Source: an uncultured Bacilli bacterium (GTDB taxonomy: Bacteria; Bacillota_I; Bacilli_A; RF39; UBA660). Taken from it: a stretch of 64,000 nt of DNA. The stretch spans positions 124,001-188,000 of the forward strand of contig CAKOMW010000002.1 of the NCBI GenBank assembly GCA_934096805.1. Direction: 5' to 3'. A program made the position numbers and the translations under genes. The notes under the pieces are model-generated. The model was not told the DNA's origin and searched no databases. It saw only the letters and a list, made by a program, of their open reading frames with translations. This document shows positions 1 through 7,637 of the stretch, piece by piece (positions within the stretch are counted from its first letter, which is position 1; each line of letters begins with the position of its first letter).

Positions 1-227
1 ATGAACTTGGATATGTAGCTATTACTTCTGAAGAAAATGATTACTATAATTTATATGAAAATACAATTAATGTATATAATGAAAAATTAGAAGAAGAAGT
101 AATACCAGATGTACCAAAGACTGGTGTTTCTATACAACCTTTCCTTATAACAGCTGGAATTATTTTGATAGGGGTTGGAGGATATTATATTTATTATAAT
201 TATAAAAAAGTTGGATTAAAGAAATAA
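1..227 (+). CDS. C-terminal end of a cell-wall-anchored surface protein (5' partial)
   Basis: The gene enters from the left edge in the frame starting at base 3 and stops with TAA at 225-227. The visible 74 residues are acidic and end in a sorting-signal layout: a VPKTG pentapeptide (about residue 41), a hydrophobic stretch of about 20 residues and a short basic tail (KKVGLKK). Proteins of this type are cleaved in the LPXTG-like motif by a sortase and joined to peptidoglycan. VPKTG departs from the canonical Leu at position 1, so a lineage-specific sortase preference is likely. The upstream domains lie outside the window, so the role is unknown. A downstream hairpin ends the transcript. Confidence 0.75.
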   Translation, partial: ELGYVAITSEENDYYNLYENTINVYNEKLEEEVIPDVPKTGVSIQPFLITAGIILIGVGGYYIYYNYKKVGLKK

Positions 228-270
228 GAAAGTGCTTGTAAAAGTGCTTTTTTTATAGTGTTTGTAATAT

Positions 271-298
271 AAAACCAATAGTGTTTACTATTGGTTTT
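271..298. terminator. bidirectional rho-independent terminator
   Basis: A perfect 12-bp stem (271-282 with 287-298) and a 4-base loop lie between two convergent genes. The stem begins with A4 and ends with T4, so it can act in both directions. It overlaps the stop codon of the HIT gene. Confidence 0.8.
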
Positions 299-659
299 AG
301 TTCATTATTTTATTATAGATTTCTTCTAGTGGTTTTATTTCTTTGTGGTCTATTGGTATTAAGTGCATATGATAGTGTTTTACGTCTTGCAAAGCTTCGT
401 TGTTTTGTACTATTTTTAGTCCTAGAAAGTTTAGTTTTTCTTTTAATAGTTTGTAGATGTCTTTACCTACTTTATTAATATGATTTAGTGTTTCTAAGTC
501 AATATCTGTGTAATCAACATAGTGTTTTTTGGGTATTATTAGAGTGTGTCCATTGCTTATTGGTTCAATGCTTAGAAATACTAATACTTTTTCATCTTCA
601 TAGATGTTATAGCATGGTAGTTCTTTGTTTATTATTTTACAAAATACGCATTCTGTCAT
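297..659 (-). CDS. HIT family nucleotide-binding protein
   Basis: A 120-aa histidine-triad protein. The N-terminus carries the CxxC pair (CVFC, residues 4-7) found in zinc-binding HIT hydrolases. The catalytic triad HYHMH lies near residue 95 and is followed by LIP. Family members hydrolyse nucleoside phosphoramidates or related AMP conjugates in the cytoplasm. Length and motif order match bacterial Hit/HinT proteins throughout. It is transcribed away from the suf operon and appears monocistronic. A purine-rich AGGGAGG-like ribosome site precedes the ATG. Confidence 0.9.
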   Translation of the reverse strand: MTECVFCKIINKELPCYNIYEDEKVLVFLSIEPISNGHTLIIPKKHYVDYTDIDLETLNHINKVGKDIYKLLKEKLNFLGLKIVQNNEALQDVKHYHMHLIPIDHKEIKPLEEIYNKIMN

Positions 660-716
660 ATTTATTCCTCCCTTATGTTTATTATATCTTAATTTTTTTC
701 TTAATAAAAGTATTTC

Positions 717-745
717 TTGTTAAATTATATATTTAGTGATAAAAT
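717..745 (+). promoter_or_regulatory. sigma-A promoter of the suf operon
   Basis: TTGTTA (717-722), a 17-bp spacer and TAAAAT (740-745) lie 18 bp before sufC. No other promoter is visible before sufU, so the four genes are probably one transcript. Confidence 0.65.
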
Positions 746-762
746 ATAGATGGTGATTTTTT

Positions 763-1524
763 ATGCATATAGAAATTAAAGATTTAGTTGTAGAAATTGC
801 TTCAAAAAAAGTTTTAAATAAATTTAATCTTAATATTAAGAAAGGTGAAGTTCATGTAATAATGGGTCCTAATGGAGTTGGAAAGTCTACTTTATCTAAG
901 GTGCTTATGGGGAGTAATGATTATGTAGTTTCTTCGGGTGATATCTTAGCAGATAATCATTCTATTTTATCTATGCCTGTTGATGAAAGGGCTAGACTTG
1001 GGATGTTTTTATCTTTTCAGAGTCCTATTGATATTGAGGGTGTTACTAATAGTGAGTTTTTAAAGGTTGCTATTAATGAAAGAAGAGAAGAGCCTATTGG
1101 TCTTTATGATTTTATTTCTGATATGGAAAAAGAGTTTTCTTCTCTTGATTTAAAGAAGGAAATGATGCATAGGAGTGTCAATGAAAATTTTTCTGGTGGA
1201 GAAAGAAAGAAGAATGAAATATTACAAATGAAGCTTTTAAAACCTAAGTTTATTATACTTGATGAACTTGATTCTGGTTTGGATGTTGATAGTTTAAAGA
1301 TTGTTTGTAAGAATATAAATGATTATTTGTCTTCGAATAGTGATACTTCTGTTCTTATTATTACTCATTATCCAAAAATTTTAGAATATATTAAGCCTGA
1401 TTATATTCATATTCTTTCGAATGGTAAAATTGTTAAGACAGGTGACTATAGTCTTTCTTTAGAAATAGAAAAAAAAGGTTTTAAATCTTTTGATTCTTGT
1501 GTTTCTTTAGTGAGTGGGGAATGA
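763..1524 (+). CDS. sufC: SUF system ATPase SufC
   Basis: A 253-aa ABC-type ATPase of Fe-S cluster assembly. Walker A (GPNGVGKST) is at residues 35-43, the ABC signature (NFSGGERKK) is mid-protein and Walker B (FIILDELDSGLD) follows with the SufC-type D-loop. SufC has no membrane domain; it binds SufB/SufD scaffold proteins and its ATP cycle reshapes the scaffold during cluster assembly. It is the first gene of a tight operon with a sufB/D-like gene, sufS and sufU, which confirms the assignment over other soluble ABC ATPases. The stop lies 4 bp before the preferred start of the next gene. Confidence 0.95.
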   Translation: MHIEIKDLVVEIASKKVLNKFNLNIKKGEVHVIMGPNGVGKSTLSKVLMGSNDYVVSSGDILADNHSILSMPVDERARLGMFLSFQSPIDIEGVTNSEFLKVAINERREEPIGLYDFISDMEKEFSSLDLKKEMMHRSVNENFSGGERKKNEILQMKLLKPKFIILDELDSGLDVDSLKIVCKNINDYLSSNSDTSVLIITHYPKILEYIKPDYIHILSNGKIVKTGDYSLSLEIEKKGFKSFDSCVSLVSGE

Positions 1525-1528
1525 TTTT

Positions 1529-2224
1529 ATGAATACAATAAAAGTAGATAATGATAATATAGTTAGTAAATTAACCATTAATTGTGATACCAATATATTT
1601 TATAATAATTATGATGGTAAGCTTGAAATTGATGTAGTAGGAGACTGCAAAGTATTTGAGTATATTAATAATTGTTCTCTTGATACGATTTATAATGTTT
1701 CTAGTAATTTTTCTCTTAATAGATTTGTTGTTTCCTCATCGGTTAATACTTTGGTAAATTTGAATGAAGAGAAAATTAACTTTAATTATTATTATTCTAA
1801 TATTAATTTAGGTGATAACTTTTATGAAATAGTGATTAATCATAATAAACCTTATACTTCTAGTAATATTATTAATCATGGAATTAATTTAGAAGATTCT
1901 AAACTTTCATATATTGTTATTGGTAAGGTTTTAAAGAATAGTATTGGTGTTTGCTGTAATCAAGATAGTAGAATAATTACTTTGGATAATAATAGTTGTT
2001 CAATAAAACCTGATTTAATAATAGATAATGATGACATTGTGGCTAATCATTCTTCTTATATTGGTTATTTTAATAAAGATAAAATGTTTTATCTTATGAG
2101 TAGGGGTCTTAGTGAGGTTCAAGCTTTAAAACTACTTATTAAATCTTTTTTGATAGGAAAAATGGATATATCGTTTTTGGAAAGAAATATAATTTTGAAA
2201 AATATTGATGTGTACTGGGGGTGA
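1529..2224 (+). CDS. short SufB/SufD-family scaffold protein
   Basis: This 231-aa protein shows the SufB/D C-terminal signature: NHSSYIGYF followed by FYLMSRGLSEVQALKLLIKS, equivalent to the usual SHGATVG...FYLxSRG...A..LL motif. It is only about half the length of SufB (near 470 aa) and shorter than SufD (near 400 aa), so most of the beta-helix is missing. ATG 1529 is preferred over GTG 1514 because GTGGGGA lies 9 bases before it. The usual Bacilli order is sufC-D-S-U-B; no second sufB/D gene is present here, so this may be the only scaffold. Whether it stands for SufB, SufD or both cannot be decided from sequence alone. Confidence 0.8.
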   Translation: MNTIKVDNDNIVSKLTINCDTNIFYNNYDGKLEIDVVGDCKVFEYINNCSLDTIYNVSSNFSLNRFVVSSSVNTLVNLNEEKINFNYYYSNINLGDNFYEIVINHNKPYTSSNIINHGINLEDSKLSYIVIGKVLKNSIGVCCNQDSRIITLDNNSCSIKPDLIIDNDDIVANHSSYIGYFNKDKMFYLMSRGLSEVQALKLLIKSFLIGKMDISFLERNIILKNIDVYWG

Positions 2225-2228
2225 AGTT

Positions 2229-3425
2229 ATGAATCGTGATGATTTTAAAATACTTTCTAATGATTTAATTTTTTTTGATAATTGTGCTACTACTTTAAAG
2301 CCTGATGTTGTAGTGGATGAAACTGTTAAGTATTATACTTCTTATACTTCAAATGCTCATCGTGGTGATTATGATAATAGTATAAAGGTTGATACTTTGT
2401 ATGAGGAAACAAGAGATAAAGTGAGAGATCTTATTGGTGCTTCTAGTTCAAGAGAGATTGCTTTTACAAGTGGAGCTACTGAGTCACTTAATTTAATTGT
2501 TTTTGGTTTTATGAAGTATAAACTAAAAAAAGGTGATGAAGTATTACTTACTAAAGCAGAGCATGCTTCTAATGTTCTTCCATGGCTGGAGCTTGAGAAA
2601 GAGATTGGGATAAAAGTTAAGTATATTCCTCTTGATGATAATTATAGACTTTGTTACAAAGAATTGGAAAAAATGATTTCTCCAAAGACTAAGGTTATTT
2701 CTATTGCTCATGTAACTAATACTATTGGGGATATAAGACCTATTTTTGAAATAGGGGAGCTTTGTAAGAAAAATAATATATATTTTGTAGTAGATGGTGC
2801 TCAGAGTGTTCCCCATTTTAAAGTAGATGTGGTAAAAAATAATATTTCATTTTTAGCATTTTCAGCACATAAGATGCTTGGTCCAACTGGGGTTGGTATT
2901 TTATATGGTAAGTATGATTTGCTTGATGCAACAAGACCTATTAAGTTTGGTGGGGGTATGAATAATATATTTTATTCGACTGGTGAAGTGGAATATAAAA
3001 GTATTCCTACAAGATTTGAAGCTGGTACTCCGAATATTGCAGGTGTGATAGGATTTGGTCGTGCGATTGATTATTTAAATAGTGTAGGATATGAAAAAAT
3101 TGAGGCTTATGAAAAAGAACTTAGAGAATATCTGATTTCTAATTTAAAGAAAATAAATAATGTTATTTTATATAATGAAAATAGTGATACTGGAATAGTG
3201 TTGTTTAATTTAAAGAATGTTTTTCCACAAGATACATCGGTTTATTTGAATACTTATCATATATGTGTAAGAGCTGGTAATCATTGTGCTAAAATATTGA
3301 AAGATGAACTTGGTATTATGAATACTTGTAGGATAAGTTTATATTTTTATAACACTAAGAAAGAAATCGATGTTTTAATTGAAGCTTTGAAGAAATCTGA
3401 AAATATATTTGATGTGGTGATATAA
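2229..3425 (+). CDS. sufS: cysteine desulfurase SufS
   Basis: A PLP enzyme of 398 aa that takes sulfur from cysteine and passes it to SufU. The PLP lysine is in FSAHKMLGPTG and the catalytic cysteine is in RAGNHCAK, the group II position and context. NAHRG and TSGATESLN near the N-terminus are typical of the family. Start ATG 2229 has GGGGGTGA just upstream; earlier in-frame codons at 2205 would overlap the previous gene and lack a better site. The start lies 4 bp after the sufB/D-like stop, so translation is probably coupled. Confidence 0.95.
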   Translation: MNRDDFKILSNDLIFFDNCATTLKPDVVVDETVKYYTSYTSNAHRGDYDNSIKVDTLYEETRDKVRDLIGASSSREIAFTSGATESLNLIVFGFMKYKLKKGDEVLLTKAEHASNVLPWLELEKEIGIKVKYIPLDDNYRLCYKELEKMISPKTKVISIAHVTNTIGDIRPIFEIGELCKKNNIYFVVDGAQSVPHFKVDVVKNNISFLAFSAHKMLGPTGVGILYGKYDLLDATRPIKFGGGMNNIFYSTGEVEYKSIPTRFEAGTPNIAGVIGFGRAIDYLNSVGYEKIEAYEKELREYLISNLKKINNVILYNENSDTGIVLFNLKNVFPQDTSVYLNTYHICVRAGNHCAKILKDELGIMNTCRISLYFYNTKKEIDVLIEALKKSENIFDVVI

Positions 3426-3847
3426 TGGATAGTAATTTAAGAAGAGAAATAATTCTTGATAATTATAATAATCCTTTTCATAAGAAAGTTAATGATAATT
3501 ATGAAAAGGTTAATACTAATAATGAATCTTGTATAGATAATATAGATATATATTTTAAGTTTAATGATGATGTTTTAGAAGATGTTAGTTTCTTTGGTGA
3601 AGCTTGTGCAATATCTACTTCTGCTACATCGATTCTTTTAAGGAATATTATTGGTAAGACTAAGGAAGAAATATATAATATTTTGACTAATTATGATAAT
3701 ATGATAAATGAAAAAGAATATGATAGAGAGTTATTAAGAGACTTGGTCGTTTATGATGAAATATATTTGCAACCCAATCGAAAAAATTGCGCACTTTTGC
3801 CTTCAAATGCGGTAAAGAATATGTTAAAGAAGTTAGAGAGTATGTAG
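3425..3847 (+). CDS. sufU: SufU sulfurtransferase / Fe-S assembly protein
   Basis: A 140-aa IscU-like protein that accepts sulfur from SufS. Three conserved cysteines are present: one in ESCID near residue 36, where the family normally has CGD, one in GEACAIS and one in RKNCALLP. The Asp after the first Cys is kept, so the zinc site (Cys-Asp-Cys-Cys) looks intact. Its start overlaps the sufS stop by one base (TAATG), a coupling arrangement. It is the last gene of the operon and is followed at once by a terminator, which shows that no sufB follows. Confidence 0.92.
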   Translation: MDSNLRREIILDNYNNPFHKKVNDNYEKVNTNNESCIDNIDIYFKFNDDVLEDVSFFGEACAISTSATSILLRNIIGKTKEEIYNILTNYDNMINEKEYDRELLRDLVVYDEIYLQPNRKNCALLPSNAVKNMLKKLESM

Positions 3848-3872
3848 TTTTATCAAGTTATCTTAAGATAGA

Positions 3873-3897
3873 AAAGGGCTTATAATAGCTCTTTTTT
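3873..3897 (+). terminator. rho-independent terminator of the suf operon
   Basis: An 8-bp stem (AAAGGGCT with AGCTCTTT), a 6-base loop and a T run. A near-identical terminator follows ileS at 21935, together with the promoter next to it (see repeat). Confidence 0.85.
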
Positions 3898-3917
3898 ACT
3901 GTAAAATAAAATGAAGA

Positions 3918-3946
3918 TTGACACTGTTACAAAAGTTATATATAAT
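3918..3946 (+). promoter_or_regulatory. consensus sigma-A promoter of surface protein gene
   Basis: Perfect TTGACA (3918-3923), 17-bp spacer and perfect TATAAT (3941-3946), 31 bp before the gene. This is among the strongest-looking promoters in the window, so high expression is expected. Confidence 0.9.
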
Positions 3947-3977
3947 TAAGCTATAAGATAGGTAAAGGAGTAAGATT

Positions 3978-5399
3978 ATGAATGATAAGAAAAAGAAACT
4001 AACTATGATAGGTTTATCAATATTTGCACTAGCGATAGTAACACTAGGAACATATGCACTATGGAGTCAAATATCTACAACAAGGGAAAACACTATTAGT
4101 ACAGGACAAGTAAAGATGAGTTATACTGAAGTAAATGAACTAACACTAAACAATGCACTTCCTATGAAAGATGAAGATGGTAAAAAACAAACAAATTACT
4201 TTGATTTTAAAGTATTATCATATATAAAAACAAATGCAAATGATAATACAAAAAGAAAACTAAACTATAATGTAATACTAGAACCACTTACAGTAACTAA
4301 TGCATTAAGTAATAATGAAGTAAAAGTATATTTAACAAAAATAGAAAATGGAGTAGAAACAGAAGTAATAACACCAACAACAATAGATAAACTAAACAAT
4401 TATATATTAAAATCACAAGAAGAAACATTCTCAAATAATAAAGGAGAAGTAACAACAAGCTATAGAATAAGAGCATGGATAGACTATAATGTTAATCCAG
4501 ATAAGTTTAATAATAAAAGTTATAGTTATAAGTTTAGAGTTAATGTAAATAATGAACCTGCACCAAAAGAAATAGTACCAATACTTAATATACCAGTAGG
4601 AACCAAGGGTATTGAAAAAGTAACACATACAATAGATGATACCCTTCAAGTAGATAGTAAATTTGCAACAGAATACCGTTACAGAGGAGGAGACTCTGTA
4701 GTAAAAAACTATGTAACATTTAATAATGAAACATGGAGAATAATAGGGATAATACCAACAGAAAATACCTCAGGTAATGTAGAAAATAGAATTAAAATAA
4801 TAAAAGATGCTTCAATAGGAGATATGAAATGGAATAGTAATGGTACAAATGATTGGACAAGTGCAACACTAAATACATATTTAAATAATGATTATTATAA
4901 TACATTAAACACTGATGCCAAAAATATGATAGGAACAACAAAGTATTATCTTGGTGGATATAACACTTCTGGGGTAACAAGTGATGTGATGTGGCAATAT
5001 GAAAGAAAAAATGATACCAATAGAAATGGATACTATTATGGAACCAATCCAATAATGCAAAGTGATGCAAATAAAAAGATAGCATTAATGTATGCCAGTG
5101 ATTATGGATATGCGGCATCAAAGAAATGTACAAGTAACTTAATTGATTATCTTGATTATGCAAGTTGTATAACAACAAATAATTGGCTAGATAAAAGTCA
5201 AGATACATGGTTGCTTCCTCGGGAGTCAGACGATTCCGACGGCGCTTTCTATGAGAACTCGAATGGCTTTGTCTATATCGTCAGCATCGACAACGGCAAC
5301 GAGCTTGCCGTGCGCCCAGTCCTAAGTCTATCATCTAACGTAAAGATTTCAGGTGGAGAAGGAACTTCTGGTAGTCCGTATACTCTTAGTATCAGTTGA
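3978..5399 (+). CDS. TasA-like surface protein with hypervariable lectin-like C-terminus (putative DGR target)
   Basis: This 473-aa exported protein starts with a basic segment and one hydrophobic helix (about residues 10-28) ending LGTYALW, a layout typical of TasA/camelysin-like SipW substrates. A beta-rich TasA-like domain follows (to about 200). The rest is a C-type-lectin-like or DUF6273-like domain with conserved WRIIG, WLLP and VRPVLSLSS blocks. Its last 60 residues are encoded by GC-rich DNA unlike the rest of the gene and differ from the paralog at 17094-18537 almost only in codon positions 1 and 2. AAGGAG precedes the ATG and a consensus promoter lies upstream. The DGR-target role is inferred; surface location is well supported. 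Confidence 0.85.
   Translation: MNDKKKKLTMIGLSIFALAIVTLGTYALWSQISTTRENTISTGQVKMSYTEVNELTLNNALPMKDEDGKKQTNYFDFKVLSYIKTNANDNTKRKLNYNVILEPLTVTNALSNNEVKVYLTKIENGVETEVITPTTIDKLNNYILKSQEETFSNNKGEVTTSYRIRAWIDYNVNPDKFNNKSYSYKFRVNVNNEPAPKEIVPILNIPVGTKGIEKVTHTIDDTLQVDSKFATEYRYRGGDSVVKNYVTFNNETWRIIGIIPTENTSGNVENRIKIIKDASIGDMKWNSNGTNDWTSATLNTYLNNDYYNTLNTDAKNMIGTTKYYLGGYNTSGVTSDVMWQYERKNDTNRNGYYYGTNPIMQSDANKKIALMYASDYGYAASKKCTSNLIDYLDYASCITTNNWLDKSQDTWLLPRESDDSDGAFYENSNGFVYIVSIDNGNELAVRPVLSLSSNVKISGGEGTSGSPYTLSIS
5220..5345 (+). other. putative DGR variable region 1 with constant 3' block
   Basis: Variable codons run from 5220 to 5306 and are followed by a block from 5313 (CGCCCAGTCCTAAGT...) shared with the paralog at 18454. 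Bases 5221-5320 contain 55 G+C of 100, against a very AT-rich surround. The shared 3' block has the position and GC-rich character of an initiation-of-mutagenic-homing site. A 7-bp hairpin with one wobble (5415-5435) lies 15 bp past the stop. Confidence 0.7.
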
Positions 5400-5468
5400 G
5401 TAGCATGAGCGAGCCTGCAAGGTAAAATCTTGCGGAGAGCAGTAGAAAATAAGATTAGTAAAAAGAAA

Positions 5469-6394
5469 GTTTCTTCAATTATATATAAAACAATATTTTT
5501 GATAGAAAAATAAGAATCAAATTAGAAAATTTCTTAAGAAAAATATCTATTTTGGTTCTTTTTTGTGTATTAAAAACTATGATTAATAATGAATCTAGAA
5601 TGGAGTATATTTGTTATTTAATTGCTTCTATATTTAATGAGGATTATAACGAAGTATTAAAAAATACTAAGTTTATAAAAAATAATATAGATAAATATAA
5701 AAATGAAGAAAGTAATAAGACAGTGGATTTATTGTGTAAGATTAAAGGTAAGATACTTAATGTTGAGGTTAATAATAATACTTCAAAGTCTAGTTTAGAA
5801 AGAAATCTAGGTTATATGTTTTCTTTATACAGTGCAAATATGAAAACAGGTCATAAGTATAACTTTAATGAAGTTATACAAATAAATATTAACAATTTTA
5901 GATTCAAAGGTAGAAAAGATGTTTTGGAAGAATGCTATATAACAAATATTAATCATATACCTAAAGATATTAATGACTTTCAAATATATAGTAATAAGAT
6001 AAGAATTATTAATATATACTTGCCAAATATAAGAAAAAAAGATTATAATAAACTTAAACTATATGAGAAGTTATTATTAATATTTAATGAAAATGATAAT
6101 CAACTTCTTAAAGATTTAAGTAAGGGTGATGAGATAATGGAAAAGTATGTTAAAGAATCAAAAGAAGCAAGTGAACAAGATGAAGTAATAGGCATGTATG
6201 ATAAAGAGTTACACGATGAAAAGCTTCGTTTAGCAGAAAATGATGAGTACATGGAAAAAGGAAAACAAGAAAAAGCTAAAGAAACTGCTCTTAAGCTACT
6301 TCAAAAAAACATTGATTTAAACATCGTCTCAGAATGTACAGGTCTTTCATTAGAGGAACTAAAAAAGTTGAAATAGATTAATACTATTTCTTTA
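5469..6394 (+). mobile_element. Rpn-type element A, internally deleted
   Basis: This copy keeps the 5' end (ATATATAAAACAATATTTTT), the insulating hairpin with its T run (5513-5565) and the 3' hairpin end. The promoter, ribosome site and first ~40 codons are gone. The hairpin tail TTAAAAACT joins directly to ATGATTAATAATG inside the gene. In full copies TTTAAAACTT and TTTAAGACTATG mark these two points, so a deletion between short repeats explains it. Confidence 0.75.
5552..6376 (+). pseudogene. truncated Rpn family PD-(D/E)XK nuclease/transposase
   Basis: The open frame gives 274 residues, of which those from the internal ATGATTAATAATGAATC (5579) onward are nearly identical to residues ~42-313 of the copy at 53848-54789. 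The first 40 or so residues, including the YKIPIVSD motif, and the native start have been deleted. The nuclease core (TVDLLCKI then LNVEVNNN) is still open, so the damage is at the 5' end only. The C-terminal part after 6137 has its own ribosome site and could still be made as a 79-aa protein. Full translation from 5552 would need an unnatural start inside the hairpin tail, so I treat the nuclease as inactive. Confidence 0.8.
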
Positions 6395-6526
6395 AAATTG
6401 CACAAGTTTATAAACAAAATAACTAAAGGGCTTACAACAGTTCTTTTTATTATCGGATTGTTTCTAAATAATAAAAATTTAATATTTATATAAGTAAAAA
6501 ATCTTTAAGTTTAATACTATACGTGC

Positions 6527-6532
6527 TATAAT
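6527..6532 (+). promoter_or_regulatory. extended -10 promoter of truB-relA operon
   Basis: TGCTATAAT gives an extended -10; the -35 (TTTAAG, 6504-6509, 17-bp spacer) is weak. Transcription would begin near 6540, which makes the upstream ATG at 6539 unlikely as a start for truB. Confidence 0.6.
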
Positions 6533-6553
6533 TTATGTATGGTGGTGGTAGAA

Positions 6554-7414
6554 GTGGATAAGATTTTATTAGTAAATAAAGAAAAAGATTATACATCAAG
6601 GGATGTTGTTAATGCTCTAAGTAATATTTTTCATACTAAAAAAATAGGTCACTTCGGAACACTTGATCCTTTAGCCACTGGTCTTTTAGTAATCGGGATA
6701 GGAAAATATACTAAACTTGGTAACTTATTTCCTGAGGATACAAAATCTTATGAAGCAGAGGTTCTTGTTGGACGTTCAACTGATAGCTATGATATACTTG
6801 GAAAAACTATTGATTGTATTTCCGTTTATTCTTTAGACGAGAACTTACTTATTGATGTATTAAATAGTTTTAAAGGAGAGTATTTACAGGAAGTGCCCAT
6901 TTATTCAGCAGTTAAAGTTAATGGTAAAAAATTGTATGAATATGCAAGAGAAGGCATTTCAATAGAATTACCTAAGAAAAAGGTTAATATTATTGATATA
7001 GAGTTTTTGAATACTTATAAAAGAGATAATAATTTGTACTTTTCATTTAAGTGTGATGTTTCTAAAGGCACTTATATAAGAAGTCTTATAAATGATATTT
7101 CTTCTAAGATAGAAATCCCTCTTTGCATGAGTAACCTAAAAAGAACCAGACAAGACAAGTTTTATTTAAAAGACGCATATAGTATAGATGATATAAAGAA
7201 TGGCAATTATAAATTACTTGATATTACAAATGTTTTAGATATTGATGTTTTGGAAGTGCCTAATGATATAAAAAATAAAGTAGTTAATGGTAGTCTGATT
7301 GATTATGAAAATGATAAGCCAATTCTCTTCAGAATAGATGATAAAAATATTGCTTTATATATAATATATGAAAAGAATACCAAGCAAATGAAACCTTTTA
7401 TAATGTATAGTTAA
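6554..7414 (+). CDS. truB: tRNA pseudouridine(55) synthase TruB
   Basis: Converts U55 of the tRNA T-loop to pseudouridine. The catalytic Asp lies in GHFGTLDPLATGLL (D38), followed by the KYTKL strand; KGTYIRSLI is the second family motif. The 286-aa length is normal. I chose GTG 6554 over ATG 6539: it gives the canonical MDKILLVNK start and is preceded by GGTGGTGGT, whereas 6539 lies at the expected transcription start. The gene overlaps the Shine-Dalgarno region of comN and heads a truB-comN-relA-dtd-nadE-like run with gaps of a few bases. Confidence 0.93.
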   Translation: MDKILLVNKEKDYTSRDVVNALSNIFHTKKIGHFGTLDPLATGLLVIGIGKYTKLGNLFPEDTKSYEAEVLVGRSTDSYDILGKTIDCISVYSLDENLLIDVLNSFKGEYLQEVPIYSAVKVNGKKLYEYAREGISIELPKKKVNIIDIEFLNTYKRDNNLYFSFKCDVSKGTYIRSLINDISSKIEIPLCMSNLKRTRQDKFYLKDAYSIDDIKNGNYKLLDITNVLDIDVLEVPNDIKNKVVNGSLIDYENDKPILFRIDDKNIALYIIYEKNTKQMKPFIMYS

Positions 7415-7425
7415 TGGAGGAAATT

Positions 7426-7629
7426 ATGGAATTTAATAGTGAAAAAGAACTTAGAGAAAGACTTAGTTGTGCTTTAAGCGCCAAAATAAGCGAGTTAGAA
7501 AGCAAGGGAATTAATTACATTACTGAAGATGAAATATGGCAATATTTAATTAATACTAAATGGAAAAACGCTCATGGTTTATGCCTTTCTGATATGGTTG
7601 ATGATATTTTGAAAATTGAAATTAAGTAG
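7426..7629 (+). CDS. comN: ComN-like post-transcriptional regulator
   Basis: A 67-aa protein whose second half (ITEDEIWQYLINTKWKN...LSDMVDDIL) matches the pattern of the ComN/YrzD family, which in Bacillus subtilis acts after transcription on the comE operon. It is a small acidic cytoplasmic protein with no membrane segment. ATG 7426 is preferred over the in-frame ATG at 7414 because GGAGG lies 4 bases upstream of it. In B. subtilis the gene sits in the secDF-spoVB-relA neighbourhood, and here it directly precedes relA. Family assignment is by pattern recognition; targets in this organism are unknown. Confidence 0.7.
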   Translation: MEFNSEKELRERLSCALSAKISELESKGINYITEDEIWQYLINTKWKNAHGLCLSDMVDDILKIEIK

Positions 7630-7637
7630 GTGGTACA

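Larger units (their letters stand above)
3873..3955 (+). repeat. dispersed terminator-promoter repeat, copy 1
   Basis: About 80 bp comprising the AAAGGGCT hairpin, the block AAAATGAAGATTGACACTG and the TATAAT region up to AATTAAGCTAT. The same block recurs at 21935-22013. Here it ends the suf operon and starts the surface-protein gene. Confidence 0.75.

Noticed and set aside
488..736. 82-aa plus-strand frame overlapping the HIT gene
   Set aside because: It lies opposite a clear HIT protein with its triad motif and has no ribosome site.
2544..2816. 90-aa minus-strand frame inside sufS
   Set aside because: Shadow of a conserved enzyme gene, with no start signal.
4792..5208. 138-aa minus-strand frame opposite the surface gene
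   Set aside because: It mirrors the coding strand of a well-supported gene, lacks a ribosome site and has implausible composition (His/Tyr/Leu-rich). Similar antisense frames at 18158 and 36197 were dropped for the same reason.
5200..5400. Horizontal transfer as the sole cause of high GC in the gene ends
   Set aside because: Transfer would not explain third-base conservation with first/second-base change between the two paralogs.
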